In this document: positions 46,713 through 57,016 of the stretch, one piece after another | Layout: each line of letters begins with the position of its first letter | Position numbering within the stretch: position 1 is the first letter of the stretch | Assembly (NCBI GenBank): GCA_902812385.1 | Contig: CADDZD010000001.1 | Span: forward strand, 62,001-126,000 | Direction: 5' to 3' | Length of the DNA stretch: 64,000 nucleotides | From: Clostridia bacterium | GTDB lineage: Bacteria; Bacillota; DSM-12270; Thermacetogeniales; Thermacetogeniaceae | Program-made: the position numbers and the translations under genes | Notes under the pieces: generated by a model | What the model was told of the DNA's origin: nothing | Seen by the model: the letters and a program-made list of their open reading frames with translations, nothing else | The model's database searches: none

Positions 46713-47180
46713 CTATGAAACTGCTTCAGCTTTATTGAGGTAAAGCAGTGATTCCAGATCCAGCAGCAGGATCAGGCGGTCACTGAGTTTACCAATTCCC
46801 TTTATAAAGGCCACATCGTTCACACTGCCTGCTGATGCGGGTGGTTCCAATGCACTGCGGGATAAATAAAACACTTCCAAAACTTGATCAACGATTAGGC
46901 CAACGGCCATTCCCTGAACTTCAGCAACAATGATCCTGGTTCGAGCGGTGTCTTTCCGTTGCTCCAATCCCAACCGGTAGTGCAGGTTAACAACTGGAAT
47001 TACATTCCCCCGGAGGTTGATTACCCCTTCAATATAAGCAGCGGCACGCGGTACTCGCGTAATCGGCAGCAGCCTGATAATCTCTTGAACCTGGCTTACT
47101 TCAAGCCCATACTCTTCGGCGCCTATCGAGAAAACTACCAACTGCACCTCGTCTTTTGAAATTGTTTTCTCTTCTGACAT
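46713..47180 (-). CDS. cheW: Chemotaxis coupling protein CheW
   Basis: 155 residues, links receptors to CheA. CheW-fold core with VVFSIGAEEYGLEVSQVQEI, IEGVINLRGNVIPVVNL and VGLIVDQVLEV. ATG at 47180; a GTG three codons earlier (47189) is an alternative because the ribosome site GAGGG lies between 3 and 12 bases from the two. Confidence 0.95.
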   Translation of the reverse strand: MSEEKTISKDEVQLVVFSIGAEEYGLEVSQVQEIIRLLPITRVPRAAAYIEGVINLRGNVIPVVNLHYRLGLEQRKDTARTRIIVAEVQGMAVGLIVDQVLEVFYLSRSALEPPASAGSVNDVAFIKGIGKLSDRLILLLDLESLLYLNKAEAVS

Positions 47181-47203
47181 TTCCCACACCGTCCCTCATT
47201 AAA

Positions 47204-49225
47204 CTAAACTAAACTGTTAACGTCAAGAATAAGGGAAACCTGCCCATTTCCTAAAATAGTGGCTCCGGCAATGCCGCGGATTCCGGTTAACAACTCCCCA
47301 AGCGACTTGATAACAATTTCTTGCTGGCCTACCAACAGGTCGACCACAAGCCCGACACGGCGTTCTCCCTTTCTCACAACCACAACAAACAGTTCCCCGT
47401 TACTTTTATTGCCAGCAGGAATGTCGAGCAGCCGGTCAAGCCTCAGAAGCGGTAAGACTGTTCCCCGTAGGAGCATAACCTCCTGATTCTTTACAGTCTT
47501 GATCTGCTCGGGAAGAATGAAAGTTGTTTCATCAATGGAACTCAACGGAATTGCGTACTGCTCGCCACCGACACCTACCAGTAGTGCCTGAATAATTGCC
47601 AACGTCAAGGGGAGGCTGATGATCACTTTCGTTCCGACATTCTTCTTTGTTTCAATTGATATATTTCCGTTCAAAGACTCGATTTTAGACTTTACAACAT
47701 CCATTCCAACCCCGCGGCCTGATAAGTCAGTAACCACCTCTGCGGTGCTGAAGCCGGGCTGAAAGATAAGCTTTAGAATCTCGCCTTCATCGGCATACTC
47801 TCCTTCTTTTCCGGTTAGCAATCCTTTTTCAACCGCCTTTCTGCGGATCTTCTCAATATCAATACCCCGTCCGTCATCTTCAACCATAATAATTACGTTA
47901 TTGCCATCGTGACGGGCGGCAAGCCGCAGTAACGCCGTTTTTTCTTTACCTGCTTTAATCCTCTCTTCCGGCTGCTCAATGCCGTGATCGAGGGCGTTCC
48001 TGATCAAATGAACAAGGGGATCGCCGATCTCGTCAATAACGGTCCTGTCAAGCTCTGTATCCTGCCCTTCCATGATAAATTGAACCTCTTTATTTAATTC
48101 ACGGGCAAGGTCCCTGACCATGCGCGGGAACCTGTTAAAGACCTGCTTGATAGGAACCATTCTTACTTTCATTACCAGGTTCTGAAGATCTGTGGTCAGC
48201 CGCCCCATTTGTTCGATCGCTTCGAGGAGATCTGTGAGGCGGTGGGTCAATCCGATCTGCTCAAGCCGGGTTTTATTGATTACCAGTTCGCCCACAAGAT
48301 TCATCAAATTATCAAGGCGCCCGATGTCCACCCGAACAGTTCTGAAGGCCGCTCCCCCGGCCGAGTCATGATCTACGGGAACATGGCCGGCGGGCTTTCC
48401 AGACATTGCGGTTTTTTCCGGCTCTGCTGTTTCTGCCCGGTTGCTGTCATCTCCTCCAAGCCGGTCGGCATCAATCGACTGTAAGGACAACACGGAAACC
48501 TCGGCAATTTTCTCCAGGCTCTGTAATATTTTCTCGGCAGGTTCCTGGGTAAGAAACACTACTTCGAAACTGTCATCAAATTTTTCCTCTTCTAAATCCT
48601 GAGCAGGCGGCTGGCATTTAATGATTTGGCCGTATTCCTCAAGGGCTCGAAACACCATAAAAGCCCGCACCGATTTCATAACTGTTCCCGGAGCCAGTCC
48701 AATCTTAATGTAATAAGAGGAATACCGGCTTTTTGCCGCAGCATGCATTACCGATATATCAAATTCATTAAACTCCATTGGCTGTTCCTGCTGTGCTTCT
48801 TCCTGTTGCACTTCTGCTTCGGGTAAGCCGGGGGCTTGTTCACCTCTCATCCTGTCGAGCTTTCGCAGATCCTCAATCAGCGGCTGGTAATTGTAACTCT
48901 GTTCACCCTGTTCTGTTATGTTTTCTATCATCATCTCCAATGTATCCAGGCACCTAAAGAGGACATCCACGACTTCTGGAGTGACCGCTACCTTGCCCTC
49001 TTTAAAAAGCATCAAAGCGCTTTCCATTTCGTGGGTTAACTCGGTAATTCCTTCAAAACCCATGGTCGCCGCCATTCCTTTTAAGGTATGAGCGGAACGG
49101 AATATTTCATTTAAGACCTTTATATCACCTGGTTCCTTTTCCAAAGCAAGGAGATTCTCATTAAGAGAATCGAGGTGCTCTTTAGCTTCCGCTAAGAACA
49201 GATCCATGTATTGAGACACATCCAT
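47204..49225 (-). CDS. cheA: Chemotaxis histidine kinase CheA
   Basis: 673 residues. HPt domain with phosphorylated His46 (SAHTLKGMA), P2 response-regulator-binding domain (about 160-265), dimerisation domain (about 300-365), HATPase with NALDHGIE, DDGRGID and GRGVGMDVV motifs, and the C-terminal CheW-like domain (about 540-673). Phosphorylates CheY and CheB. ATG at 49225 with AAGGGGG eight bases upstream. Confidence 0.97.
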   Translation of the reverse strand: MDVSQYMDLFLAEAKEHLDSLNENLLALEKEPGDIKVLNEIFRSAHTLKGMAATMGFEGITELTHEMESALMLFKEGKVAVTPEVVDVLFRCLDTLEMMIENITEQGEQSYNYQPLIEDLRKLDRMRGEQAPGLPEAEVQQEEAQQEQPMEFNEFDISVMHAAAKSRYSSYYIKIGLAPGTVMKSVRAFMVFRALEEYGQIIKCQPPAQDLEEEKFDDSFEVVFLTQEPAEKILQSLEKIAEVSVLSLQSIDADRLGGDDSNRAETAEPEKTAMSGKPAGHVPVDHDSAGGAAFRTVRVDIGRLDNLMNLVGELVINKTRLEQIGLTHRLTDLLEAIEQMGRLTTDLQNLVMKVRMVPIKQVFNRFPRMVRDLARELNKEVQFIMEGQDTELDRTVIDEIGDPLVHLIRNALDHGIEQPEERIKAGKEKTALLRLAARHDGNNVIIMVEDDGRGIDIEKIRRKAVEKGLLTGKEGEYADEGEILKLIFQPGFSTAEVVTDLSGRGVGMDVVKSKIESLNGNISIETKKNVGTKVIISLPLTLAIIQALLVGVGGEQYAIPLSSIDETTFILPEQIKTVKNQEVMLLRGTVLPLLRLDRLLDIPAGNKSNGELFVVVVRKGERRVGLVVDLLVGQQEIVIKSLGELLTGIRGIAGATILGNGQVSLILDVNSLV

Positions 49226-49238
49226 GATCTCAACCCCC

Positions 49239-50336
49239 TTAATTCTTTTGTGGGTCCAAGAGGCGAACGATCTCTTGCGCTATTAAAGGAAGCGGGACAA
49301 TATGATCGGCCAAATTTGCTTCGATGACAGCTTTTGGCATCCCATATACAACGGCAGTAGTTGCATCTTGTGCGATTATTTTGGCTTGCTTTTCCTTTAA
49401 AGCACGAACACCTTCTCTCCCATCATGCCCCATTCCTGTCATAATAACCCCTACAAAATCACAGCAGTCAATCCTTGCTGCTGATTTCATCAGCACATCC
49501 ACGGAAGGCCTGTGCCCGTTTACCGGCGCATCCTTGTTCAAACGCAGTAGCAGTTCCGTCTTTTGACCTGGTGAACACTCAACAACCAGGTGATAATCAC
49601 CGGGGGCAATATAAGCCGTTCCTGCCACAACCCGCTCTCTATCCTCCGCTTCCTTTACATGGATTTCCGCAATTTGATCAAGACGCTCAGCAAGGGATCG
49701 GGTAAACCCTGGTGGCATATGCTGTACAATAACAATTGCAGCCGGTATCTTTCTGGGCAGTTTTGACAGGACAGTATGCAGTGCCTGCGGCCCTCCGGTT
49801 GAGGTACCAATCAAGACCAACTTCTTTGTCTCCTGTACTTTCCTGGTTGTAACAATACTTTTTGTAAGGCTCTCAGATAGATCGCAGTTTGCCACAGGCT
49901 CACGCTTGAGCGTCTTGCTTACCTCCACCGTTGCGGCGATTTTGATCTTGCTTATGAGTTCCTCCTTTACCTCAGCCAGATCGAGCGATATAGTACCGGA
50001 GGGTTTGGCAACAAAATCTACAGCACCCTTTTGCAGAGCCTTAATAGTGATCTCGGCATCTGCCTGAGTCAGGCTGCTCAGCATGATCACCGGCAAAGGC
50101 TTTTCCTGCATTATTTTTTCGAGGGTGGTCAGGCCGTCCATAACCGGCATTTCAATATCTAGTGTAACAACATCAGGATGCAGTTCAGCAATTTTCTTTA
50201 AAGCCTCAATTCCATTGCGAGCAGTTCCAATTACATTGATTGACGGGTCCGAATTCAGCAGATCGGTGATAACCTTTCTCATGAAAGCAGAATCGTCAAC
50301 CACGAGCACATTGATTTGCTTATAAATATTCTGCAA
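49239..50336 (-). CDS. cheB: Chemotaxis methylesterase/response regulator CheB
   Basis: 365 residues. Receiver domain with Asp60 (VVTLDIEMPVMDG), linker, and methylesterase domain with Ser179 (GTSTGGP), His206 (VQHMPPG) and the Asp in GMGHDGREG. Removes methyl groups from receptors. The TTG at 50336 touches its ribosome site (AAGGGAG); an ATT three codons later has better spacing, so the exact start is open. Confidence 0.95.
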   Translation of the reverse strand: MQNIYKQINVLVVDDSAFMRKVITDLLNSDPSINVIGTARNGIEALKKIAELHPDVVTLDIEMPVMDGLTTLEKIMQEKPLPVIMLSSLTQADAEITIKALQKGAVDFVAKPSGTISLDLAEVKEELISKIKIAATVEVSKTLKREPVANCDLSESLTKSIVTTRKVQETKKLVLIGTSTGGPQALHTVLSKLPRKIPAAIVIVQHMPPGFTRSLAERLDQIAEIHVKEAEDRERVVAGTAYIAPGDYHLVVECSPGQKTELLLRLNKDAPVNGHRPSVDVLMKSAARIDCCDFVGVIMTGMGHDGREGVRALKEKQAKIIAQDATTAVVYGMPKAVIEANLADHIVPLPLIAQEIVRLLDPQKN

Positions 50337-50343
50337 CTCCCTT

Positions 50344-51003
50344 CTAAATCAAACCTTTTCTTCTCATATCTCTCTGTAATTCAAAAACATACTGAATAAT
50401 TTTATCCCGGTCCGATTCATCAATCACCAAAAAATCTATGCCAATCAAATATCTTATCCCATATTCGCTTCTCGTCTCTTCAACCCGCGCAACTCTTCCC
50501 ACAACCCGAATAGTACCCCTGCGGGGTATGTCTAATTCCATATCCAAACAGTCTTCCCGGGAAAGCTTAACGGGAGAGATGATCGCCGCTCCTCCGCCGC
50601 TGATATCAATCGTTTCAGTACAGTAAACATCCGAACTGGCTGGCTGCTTCTTATCGTCTAAGATAAGGAAACGGACAGGTATGCGGGTGGAAATCCGTAT
50701 ATATTTTCTTCTCTGGATTTTGGTAATTTCTTGAGGCTTTTGTACTGCAATAAGCGGCAGCTTTTGATAGTTGGTACCAATTACCTTTGTAGTGAAACTA
50801 TAGCCAGCCGTTTGACCAAAATAACTGACAGTAACGGTGTCACCTACCCTTAAAGGTACAATCACTCCTCTTTTTAAAGGAGCAGCCAAGATTATGGTGT
50901 CGGGAAGAATTTCCTCGACCCTGCTGGAATAATTACCGGCGTAATGCGAATCCTGGATTTTGATTTCCACTCTTTTGTTTATTTTAAGCTCTTCTGCCGT
51001 CAA
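50344..51003 (-). CDS. YcgR/YpfB-like PilZ c-di-GMP-binding protein
   Basis: 219 residues from TTG at 51003, which has AAGGGAGG seven bases upstream and overlaps the flhG end by 20 bases; the open frame upstream lies inside flhG and is rejected. N-terminal YcgR-type domain (about 5-95) and C-terminal PilZ domain with the RxxxR motif in RRKYIRIS and the DISGGG motif, so c-di-GMP binding looks intact. Such proteins brake the flagellar motor. Inserted between flhG and cheB, which are adjacent in B. subtilis. Confidence 0.9.
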   Translation of the reverse strand: MTAEELKINKRVEIKIQDSHYAGNYSSRVEEILPDTIILAAPLKRGVIVPLRVGDTVTVSYFGQTAGYSFTTKVIGTNYQKLPLIAVQKPQEITKIQRRKYIRISTRIPVRFLILDDKKQPASSDVYCTETIDISGGGAAIISPVKLSREDCLDMELDIPRRGTIRVVGRVARVEETRSEYGIRYLIGIDFLVIDESDRDKIIQYVFELQRDMRRKGLI

Positions 51004-51919
51004 GGTCCATCCTCCCTTCCCGAACGCTTCCCCTCCCCTGTAAAAAAGAAATGATTTGTTTAATAAAACCCTGCATGCCGTGCGGCGATTCCGGCGGTGT
51101 AAAATCGCCGAGTGAAGATGCAATTTTTATTACGTTCAGCGAGGCCGGAGCCCGTGGAAAGGCGGTAATAAAGGATTGGTTTCTTCGGACCGCTTCCTCC
51201 ACTGCACGATCAGAGGGAATATAGCCGGCCACATCAATTTCAAACTTCAGGAACTGACTGACGACTTTTGCCAGCCTTTGGGCGACTTCCCGGCCTTCCT
51301 GCTCGCTCCTCACCATATTGACGATCAACCTCAAGCGACCTTTACCATGATGCTTTTTAAACACTTTGATCAAGCCGTAAGCATCCGCAAGGGCGGTCGG
51401 GTCAGGGGTGGTAACCAACAGGATGTCCTCCGCCGCCAGAATAAAAGCCATTACTTGCCTGGAAATACCGGCACCCGTATCAATAATAAGATAATCAAAG
51501 CTACGCTCAAGGACGGCAATCTCATCGAGCAATTTGGTCAAAAGCGTTGCATCAAGATTCGCCAGTTCTTCAACCCCCGATGCACTGGGTATTATTTTGA
51601 GTCCTCCGGGGCCCTCATGAATAATATCCCTGATCGTCTTTTCTCCACGGATAACATGAGACAGGTTATGCTTTGGTACGATTCCCAGAATCACATCAAC
51701 ATTTGCCAACCCCATGTCCGCGTCCATCAAAATGACGCGATATTTCTGCATTGCAAAGGCCAGAGATAACGCCAAAGCAAGGTTGGTTTTGCCAACCCCT
51801 CCCTTTCCGCTTGTCACTGTGATCACGCGGCAGGGCGTAGGGGGGCTAAATATTTGCTTGTGGATTTTTTCCTGAAGAGACTTCGCAAGTAATCTTAGCT
51901 TTTCGGCCTGATCGTTCAT
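50984..51919 (-). CDS. flhG: Flagellar number regulator FlhG (MinD-like ATPase)
   Basis: 311 residues. Deviant Walker A KGGVGKT at 39-45, DADMGLANVD, and the ParA/MinD core. Controls flagellum number and position with FlhF. N-terminal about 30 residues include the DQAEKLR segment typical of FlhF-activating FlhG. Overlaps the flhF stop by ATGA. A C-terminal amphipathic helix (FIKQIISFLQGR) is consistent with membrane targeting. Confidence 0.94.
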   Translation of the reverse strand: MNDQAEKLRLLAKSLQEKIHKQIFSPPTPCRVITVTSGKGGVGKTNLALALSLAFAMQKYRVILMDADMGLANVDVILGIVPKHNLSHVIRGEKTIRDIIHEGPGGLKIIPSASGVEELANLDATLLTKLLDEIAVLERSFDYLIIDTGAGISRQVMAFILAAEDILLVTTPDPTALADAYGLIKVFKKHHGKGRLRLIVNMVRSEQEGREVAQRLAKVVSQFLKFEIDVAGYIPSDRAVEEAVRRNQSFITAFPRAPASLNVIKIASSLGDFTPPESPHGMQGFIKQIISFLQGRGSVREGRMDLDGRRA

Positions 51920-53052
51920 CTCTTACTCACCTGGAGGAGCAATTTGGCAATTTTATCAGGATCAGGCACCTCAATATCGTCAGGTACATTCTGCCCTGTG
52001 GTAATATAAGCCACTGCCTTGCGTGTCTTACTGACGATGTTCAAGATGGAGCCGTAATGTTGGGTCTCATCAAGTTTTGTAAAAACCAGTTGTTTAATCG
52101 GGAGCTGGCTGAAGCGCATTACGGTTTCCATTAAATCGGCATATTTCGTCGTCGCGCCCAGCACAAGAAAGATCTCCACCTCGCTGCAGGGTTCGAGGAA
52201 TGATTTAAGTTCGGTCATTTGCAGTTCATTCAGGGGGCTTCTCCCCGCCGTGTCAATCAGGATCAGGTCCTTATCCTGGTGTTTCTTCAATGCATCCCCC
52301 AGTTCACCGGGTGTGTAAGCAACCTCAAGGGGCACCGAGATAATGTCCGCATAGGTCTTTAACTGATCAACTGCGGCAATGCGGTATGTGTCGACGGTTG
52401 CAAGGGCAACACGCTTTTTTTCCAAGATCGCAAAGATTGCTGCAAGCTTGGCGATTGTTGTGGTCTTGCCCACACCGGTAGGGCCAACCAGTGCTATCCG
52501 CTTTTTTTCATCCCCCTTTTTAAAGACAATTGGTCTGGTACGAATGTGCTCCACGATCAGTTTTGCAACTGTTCTGGATACCTCGTCATAGTCCTGCCAA
52601 AGGGAAGGGGTTATCGATTCAAGGGCGTCAGAAATGATTTTGCGGGCAAGCTTTTCCTCCACCTCGTTTTCTATCAGGATCTTGTATATGCGCTGGAAGT
52701 TTTTCGGGTAAGTGACAGCGGTAGCTGTGCGGTTCTCTAATCCGTCGAGCATCTCCCCGAGCAGTGCCTTCAGTTCATTGATTTCCTTTTTAACATCCAT
52801 CTCCACTCCTGTTTTTGATGCAGCGGAAGCAGTGTTAACAGGTGGAACTGACAGATTGGCCTGTGGTTTAGGAGGACGAACCTCCTCATCAACGGCTGCT
52901 GTTACTTCAACCATGTAATGTCCGAACAAGCCAAGCAAACCGCCCTCGCGGAATCTCCGGGTTTGCAGGATAATGGCATCGTTACCCATAACGGACTTGA
53001 CTTTTGCCAGGGCTTCTTGCATATTGTTAGCAACAAAACGCCTAATCTTCAA
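51916..53052 (-). CDS. flhF: Flagellar biosynthesis SRP-type GTPase FlhF
   Basis: 378 residues. N-terminal basic domain, linker, then NG domain with G1 GPTGVGKTTT near 190-199, DTAGRSP and TKLDET. Sets the flagellar site at the membrane. TTG start at 53052 overlaps flhA by 11 bases; the ribosome binding site is weak. Confidence 0.94.
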   Translation of the reverse strand: MKIRRFVANNMQEALAKVKSVMGNDAIILQTRRFREGGLLGLFGHYMVEVTAAVDEEVRPPKPQANLSVPPVNTASAASKTGVEMDVKKEINELKALLGEMLDGLENRTATAVTYPKNFQRIYKILIENEVEEKLARKIISDALESITPSLWQDYDEVSRTVAKLIVEHIRTRPIVFKKGDEKKRIALVGPTGVGKTTTIAKLAAIFAILEKKRVALATVDTYRIAAVDQLKTYADIISVPLEVAYTPGELGDALKKHQDKDLILIDTAGRSPLNELQMTELKSFLEPCSEVEIFLVLGATTKYADLMETVMRFSQLPIKQLVFTKLDETQHYGSILNIVSKTRKAVAYITTGQNVPDDIEVPDPDKIAKLLLQVSKR

Positions 53053-55105
53053 GCATGCTCACCATCCCAACCGATTCCACCTGTAGATTTGGCTGCAGTT
53101 CATTAAAGGAGAGAACCACAAGAGCCGGCAAGATTCTTTCAGTTAAGCGCTTAAGGTGTAACCTCACCACCGGTGCGCACAAAATGATAGGTTGATGCCC
53201 CGCCTCCATCATTCGCTGTGCGCCTTCTTTTAATTTTCCAAGAAGACGCTGGGCCTTTTGCGGTTCCAGCACAAGGTACGAAGCATGTTCACCCTTCTGT
53301 ATCCCTTCCTTTAAAAGCTGTTCTGTTTCCGGGTCCAGGGTTAATACGTAAAGCCTGTTGTTTTCTAAATACTGGCTGACAATTTGCCTTCCAAGGGCTT
53401 GACGTATATATTCGGTAAGGAGATCCAGATCCCTTGTCAACCTTGCATAATCTGCCAGGGTCTCCAGAATAGTAACCAAATCTCGAATCGAGACCCTCTC
53501 CCGCAGGAGGTTCCCCAGGACTTTCTGAATTTCTCCCAGGCTGATCAGATCTGGAGAAAGTTCATTTATCACCGCCGGGTTGGTCTTCTTAATATGGTCA
53601 ATAAAATTCTGAACATCCTGCCTGGTGAGCAGTTCATGGGCATATTTTTTAATTACTTCGGTGAGGTGAGTGGCAATCACAGATGTTGGGTCAACAACCG
53701 TAAATCCGGCAAGTTCCGCATCATCCTTGCAGTGCGCCGGAATCCAGAGGGCGGGGAGACCAAAAGTGGGTTCCTGTGTTGGTATTCCCTCAAGCCTCTC
53801 CTGAACATCCGGCCCAAGTGCCAGGAAGTGATCCAGCATCAGGTCGCCGTGAGCCACTTCCACCCCTTTTATCTTGATCACGTAGGAATTGGGATTCAAC
53901 TGCATATTATCCCTTAGACGCACCGGAGGAACAATAAAACCCAGCTCGAGGGCGCACTGGCGCCTGATCATCACCACCCTGTCCAGGAGATCACCTCCCT
54001 GTTTGGCATCGACAAGAGGTATCAAGTTGTACCCGAGTTCGATTTCAAGGGGATCAACCTGAACGAGGGATAAAATGTGCTCCGGTTTCTTTGACTCTTC
54101 AAATTCTTGTGCCCGCTGTCTTTCCTCTTCTTTAAGTTTGTTTTCTTTAGAGGAACGGTTCAGAGAATAAGCCAAACCGCCCAGCAGGCCGGACATGATA
54201 AGAATAGGCAGTGGTGGCAGGCCGAGAAAAGCCAGTATTAAGAGTATCCCGCCGGCGACGCCTAGGGCTTTTGGATAGCTAAACAGCTGTTTGGAGAGAT
54301 CAAAACCAAAGCTGGATTCCGAGGCAGCACGGGTTACAATGATACCCGCCGATGTAGAGATCAGCAGGGCCGGTATCTGCGTGACGAGGCCGTCTCCAAC
54401 GGTCAAAAGCGTATAGGTCTGAAGCGCCTCTTGAAAAGACATTCCCTTTTGTACTAAACCGATAATAAATCCGCCCAGGATATTGATAACAATAATCACC
54501 AATGCAGCAATGGCATCTCCCCGGACGAACTTGCTGGCACCGTCCATGGCGCCGTAAAAATCGGCCTCTTGCTGGATTTTTCTTCGTCTTTTCTTTGCTT
54601 CTGCTTCAGTGATGATGCCTGCGTTGAGATCGGCATCGATACTCATCTGTTTGCCCGGCATGGCATCCAGGGTAAAACGGGCGGCAACCTCCGAAACCCG
54701 CTCCGCACCCCTTGTGATTACGATAAACTGGATCACCACTAAAATTAAGAAAATAACAAAACCAACCGCCGGGTTTCCCCCTATAACAAAGCCGCCAAAT
54801 TTTTGGACTACCTCACCGGCATAGGCATACAGGAGGATTAACCGGGCTGTGGATATATTTAAACAGAGCCTGAACAAAGTCATAATCAGAAGCAGCGATG
54901 GAAACACGGAAAACTCCAGGGGCTCCTGGGTAAAAAGTGAAACCAGCAAAATAAGAAGGGACAAAGTGATATTCAGAATAAGAAGAAAACTCAAGAGGTC
55001 TGGCGGAACCGGTACGATCATCATCACCACCGACAGGATCACGGCAACGGCAACGGTGATGTCGCTATACCTGAAAAACTTTCCGCCCACCGGCACACCG
55101 GCCAA
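53042..55105 (-). CDS. flhA: Flagellar export gate protein FlhA
   Basis: 687 residues. About eight N-terminal membrane helices (to about 320) with the FHIPEP-type cytoplasmic loop (FTLDAMPGKQMSIDADLNAG), then the four-subdomain cytoplasmic ring domain that binds chaperone-substrate pairs. TTG start at 55105 with GGGGGGTGA about eight bases upstream, one base after the flhB stop. Confidence 0.95.
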   Translation of the reverse strand: MAGVPVGGKFFRYSDITVAVAVILSVVMMIVPVPPDLLSFLLILNITLSLLILLVSLFTQEPLEFSVFPSLLLIMTLFRLCLNISTARLILLYAYAGEVVQKFGGFVIGGNPAVGFVIFLILVVIQFIVITRGAERVSEVAARFTLDAMPGKQMSIDADLNAGIITEAEAKKRRRKIQQEADFYGAMDGASKFVRGDAIAALVIIVINILGGFIIGLVQKGMSFQEALQTYTLLTVGDGLVTQIPALLISTSAGIIVTRAASESSFGFDLSKQLFSYPKALGVAGGILLILAFLGLPPLPILIMSGLLGGLAYSLNRSSKENKLKEEERQRAQEFEESKKPEHILSLVQVDPLEIELGYNLIPLVDAKQGGDLLDRVVMIRRQCALELGFIVPPVRLRDNMQLNPNSYVIKIKGVEVAHGDLMLDHFLALGPDVQERLEGIPTQEPTFGLPALWIPAHCKDDAELAGFTVVDPTSVIATHLTEVIKKYAHELLTRQDVQNFIDHIKKTNPAVINELSPDLISLGEIQKVLGNLLRERVSIRDLVTILETLADYARLTRDLDLLTEYIRQALGRQIVSQYLENNRLYVLTLDPETEQLLKEGIQKGEHASYLVLEPQKAQRLLGKLKEGAQRMMEAGHQPIILCAPVVRLHLKRLTERILPALVVLSFNELQPNLQVESVGMVSMLED

Positions 55106-55106
55106 C

Positions 55107-56225
55107 CTAGCTCACCCCCCTTTCGCGGAAGTACCCCTGACGGAGCCTGTAAACGAAGGCTAAGACGTGTGCCACTGCTTCATAAAGCTCCGGGGGAATC
55201 ATCTGTCCAATCTCTACGGTTTTATACAGGGTTTGGGCGAGGGGCGGATCTTCGAAAATGGTTATGTTATTCTCTCTGGCAACCTCCCTGATTCGCAATG
55301 CCAATTCGTCTACCCCCTTTGCGATGACAACCGGGGCTTTCATTTCGTCCGGTACATACCTTAGCGCTACCGCATAATGGGTCGGGTTTGTAATAACCAC
55401 ATCGGCCTTGGGAAGCTCCTGCATCATCCGGTGGAGTGAAATCTGTCTTTGAAGCTGCCTTATTTTAGCCTTTACCTGAGGGTCCCCCTCGTACTGACGG
55501 TACTCTTCCTTCAATTCCTGTTTTGTCATTCTGATCGATTTTTCATATTCCCAGTATTGAAAGAGGTAATCAACAATTGCAAGGACCAGGAGAAGAATGC
55601 CGATCCGTAAGATAATGGTGCTGCTCAATTCCCCGATCTCCCCGACGGCCCGGGCTACGCTCATATCCAGCAGTCCGGGAAATAAGTCCACGTTGGCCTT
55701 TACGGTGGTATAGGCGAAATACCCGACCATTCCTACTTTGATAACTGCTTTAACGAGTTCCATAACAGCACGCCGGGAGAAGATCCTTTTAAAACCCTCG
55801 ACCGGGTTCAGGCGATCAAATCTCGGCGTAAGCGGATGGCCTGTAAAAAGCACTCCCACTTGCAGGTAGTTCGCCACCAGCCCTGCTCCCAGGGCAATAC
55901 CCATAATGGGGAGGCAGATCTGAAAGAACGCAATAAAAGTGAACAGGATGATGCTGTACAGGTTTTTCATTCCAAGATCCTGCCTGCCCAACTCGCCGAG
56001 AATTTGACTGGTGAAATTTCCTATCTGAACTCCCAACCAGGGACTGAATATTTTCAGGAAGAAAAAGGTGCACAAGAGGATTACAGCCGAATTGATTTCC
56101 ATGCTGCGTACTACCTGTCCTCTTCTGCGAGCCTCTTCCCGCCGGCGAGGAGTTGCTTTTTCAGTTCGATCCTCTGCAAACAGCTGCAGGTTTAGCCTTT
56201 CAAGACCCTCAACCAACACTGTCAC
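55107..56225 (-). CDS. flhB: Flagellar export switch protein FlhB
   Basis: 372 residues. Four membrane helices and a cytoplasmic domain with the autocleavage site NPTH at 280-283, which controls the change from hook to filament export. GTG start at 56225 overlaps the fliR stop (GTGA). N-terminus FAEDRTEKATPRRREEARRRG is the family motif. Confidence 0.95.
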   Translation of the reverse strand: MTVLVEGLERLNLQLFAEDRTEKATPRRREEARRRGQVVRSMEINSAVILLCTFFFLKIFSPWLGVQIGNFTSQILGELGRQDLGMKNLYSIILFTFIAFFQICLPIMGIALGAGLVANYLQVGVLFTGHPLTPRFDRLNPVEGFKRIFSRRAVMELVKAVIKVGMVGYFAYTTVKANVDLFPGLLDMSVARAVGEIGELSSTIILRIGILLLVLAIVDYLFQYWEYEKSIRMTKQELKEEYRQYEGDPQVKAKIRQLQRQISLHRMMQELPKADVVITNPTHYAVALRYVPDEMKAPVVIAKGVDELALRIREVARENNITIFEDPPLAQTLYKTVEIGQMIPPELYEAVAHVLAFVYRLRQGYFRERGVS

Positions 56226-57004
56226 CTTCTCAGGATGATCAGCAGCCTGTTCAAATCTTCAAACAGCCCTGTAAAGATCCAATAAAATATCCAGATGAAC
56301 AGCGGCATCATCAGCATCAACATTCCCAAACCGACGCCGATCTTTAGCGGCAATCCCACAAGAAAAACATTCATTTGGGGCACTGTACGGGCGATGATGC
56401 CCATCGCCAGGTCGGCTATAAAGAGAGACCCCAGAATGGGAAGTGCTATTTTAAATGCAGAAACAAACATTTCAGCTGCCAGTGAAAAAATGAAGGAGTA
56501 GAATCCTCCGCTAATGTGAATATTGCCGATCGGCAGGAAGTAGTAGCTGCGTTCAAGGGCCAGCAGCAGATAATGGTGCCCGTTAATCGCCAGAAAAAAG
56601 AGCAGGGCAAGCAGGTTTTTAAAATTTCCCAAGATGGGAACCTGGATCCCGTACTGAGGATCAATCACATTTACGATGCCAAAACCGATCTGCATATCCA
56701 TCATCTGCCCGGCAAACTGAAAAATCGCAAAGGTGATCTGGGTAAGGAACCCCATGATTGCTCCTATTAAGAATTCTCCGCCGAACTGCAACAGATAGCC
56801 GATTAAATCCCCTGAAACCGCAGCTGTATTACGCGGGTAAACCATAAAAATAAGATAACTAAACAGTGCTGCCAGCCATATTTTCGCCTGCAGCAAAAAA
56901 TTCCTGCTGCTGAAGGGAACCGCAGTCAGAAAGAACCCGGCCACCCTACCGAACACCAGAAAAAAGAGATCGAAATGCTGAAAAACATAGTTCGTGAAAG
57001 CCAT
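56222..57004 (-). CDS. fliR: Flagellar export gate protein FliR
   Basis: 260 residues, about six membrane helices, part of the FliPQR export gate. Conserved VFGRVAGFFLTAVPFSSR at the N-terminus and the VGLPLKIGVGL region. The ribosome binding site is weak; coupling to fliQ (12 bases away) is likely. Confidence 0.93.
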   Translation of the reverse strand: MAFTNYVFQHFDLFFLVFGRVAGFFLTAVPFSSRNFLLQAKIWLAALFSYLIFMVYPRNTAAVSGDLIGYLLQFGGEFLIGAIMGFLTQITFAIFQFAGQMMDMQIGFGIVNVIDPQYGIQVPILGNFKNLLALLFFLAINGHHYLLLALERSYYFLPIGNIHISGGFYSFIFSLAAEMFVSAFKIALPILGSLFIADLAMGIIARTVPQMNVFLVGLPLKIGVGLGMLMLMMPLFIWIFYWIFTGLFEDLNRLLIILRR

Positions 57005-57016
57005 GGGAGCCAGATG

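Noticed and set aside
51176-51769. 197-codon plus-strand open frame opposite flhG
   Set aside because: Antisense to the conserved MinD-like core; composition follows the opposite-strand codons.
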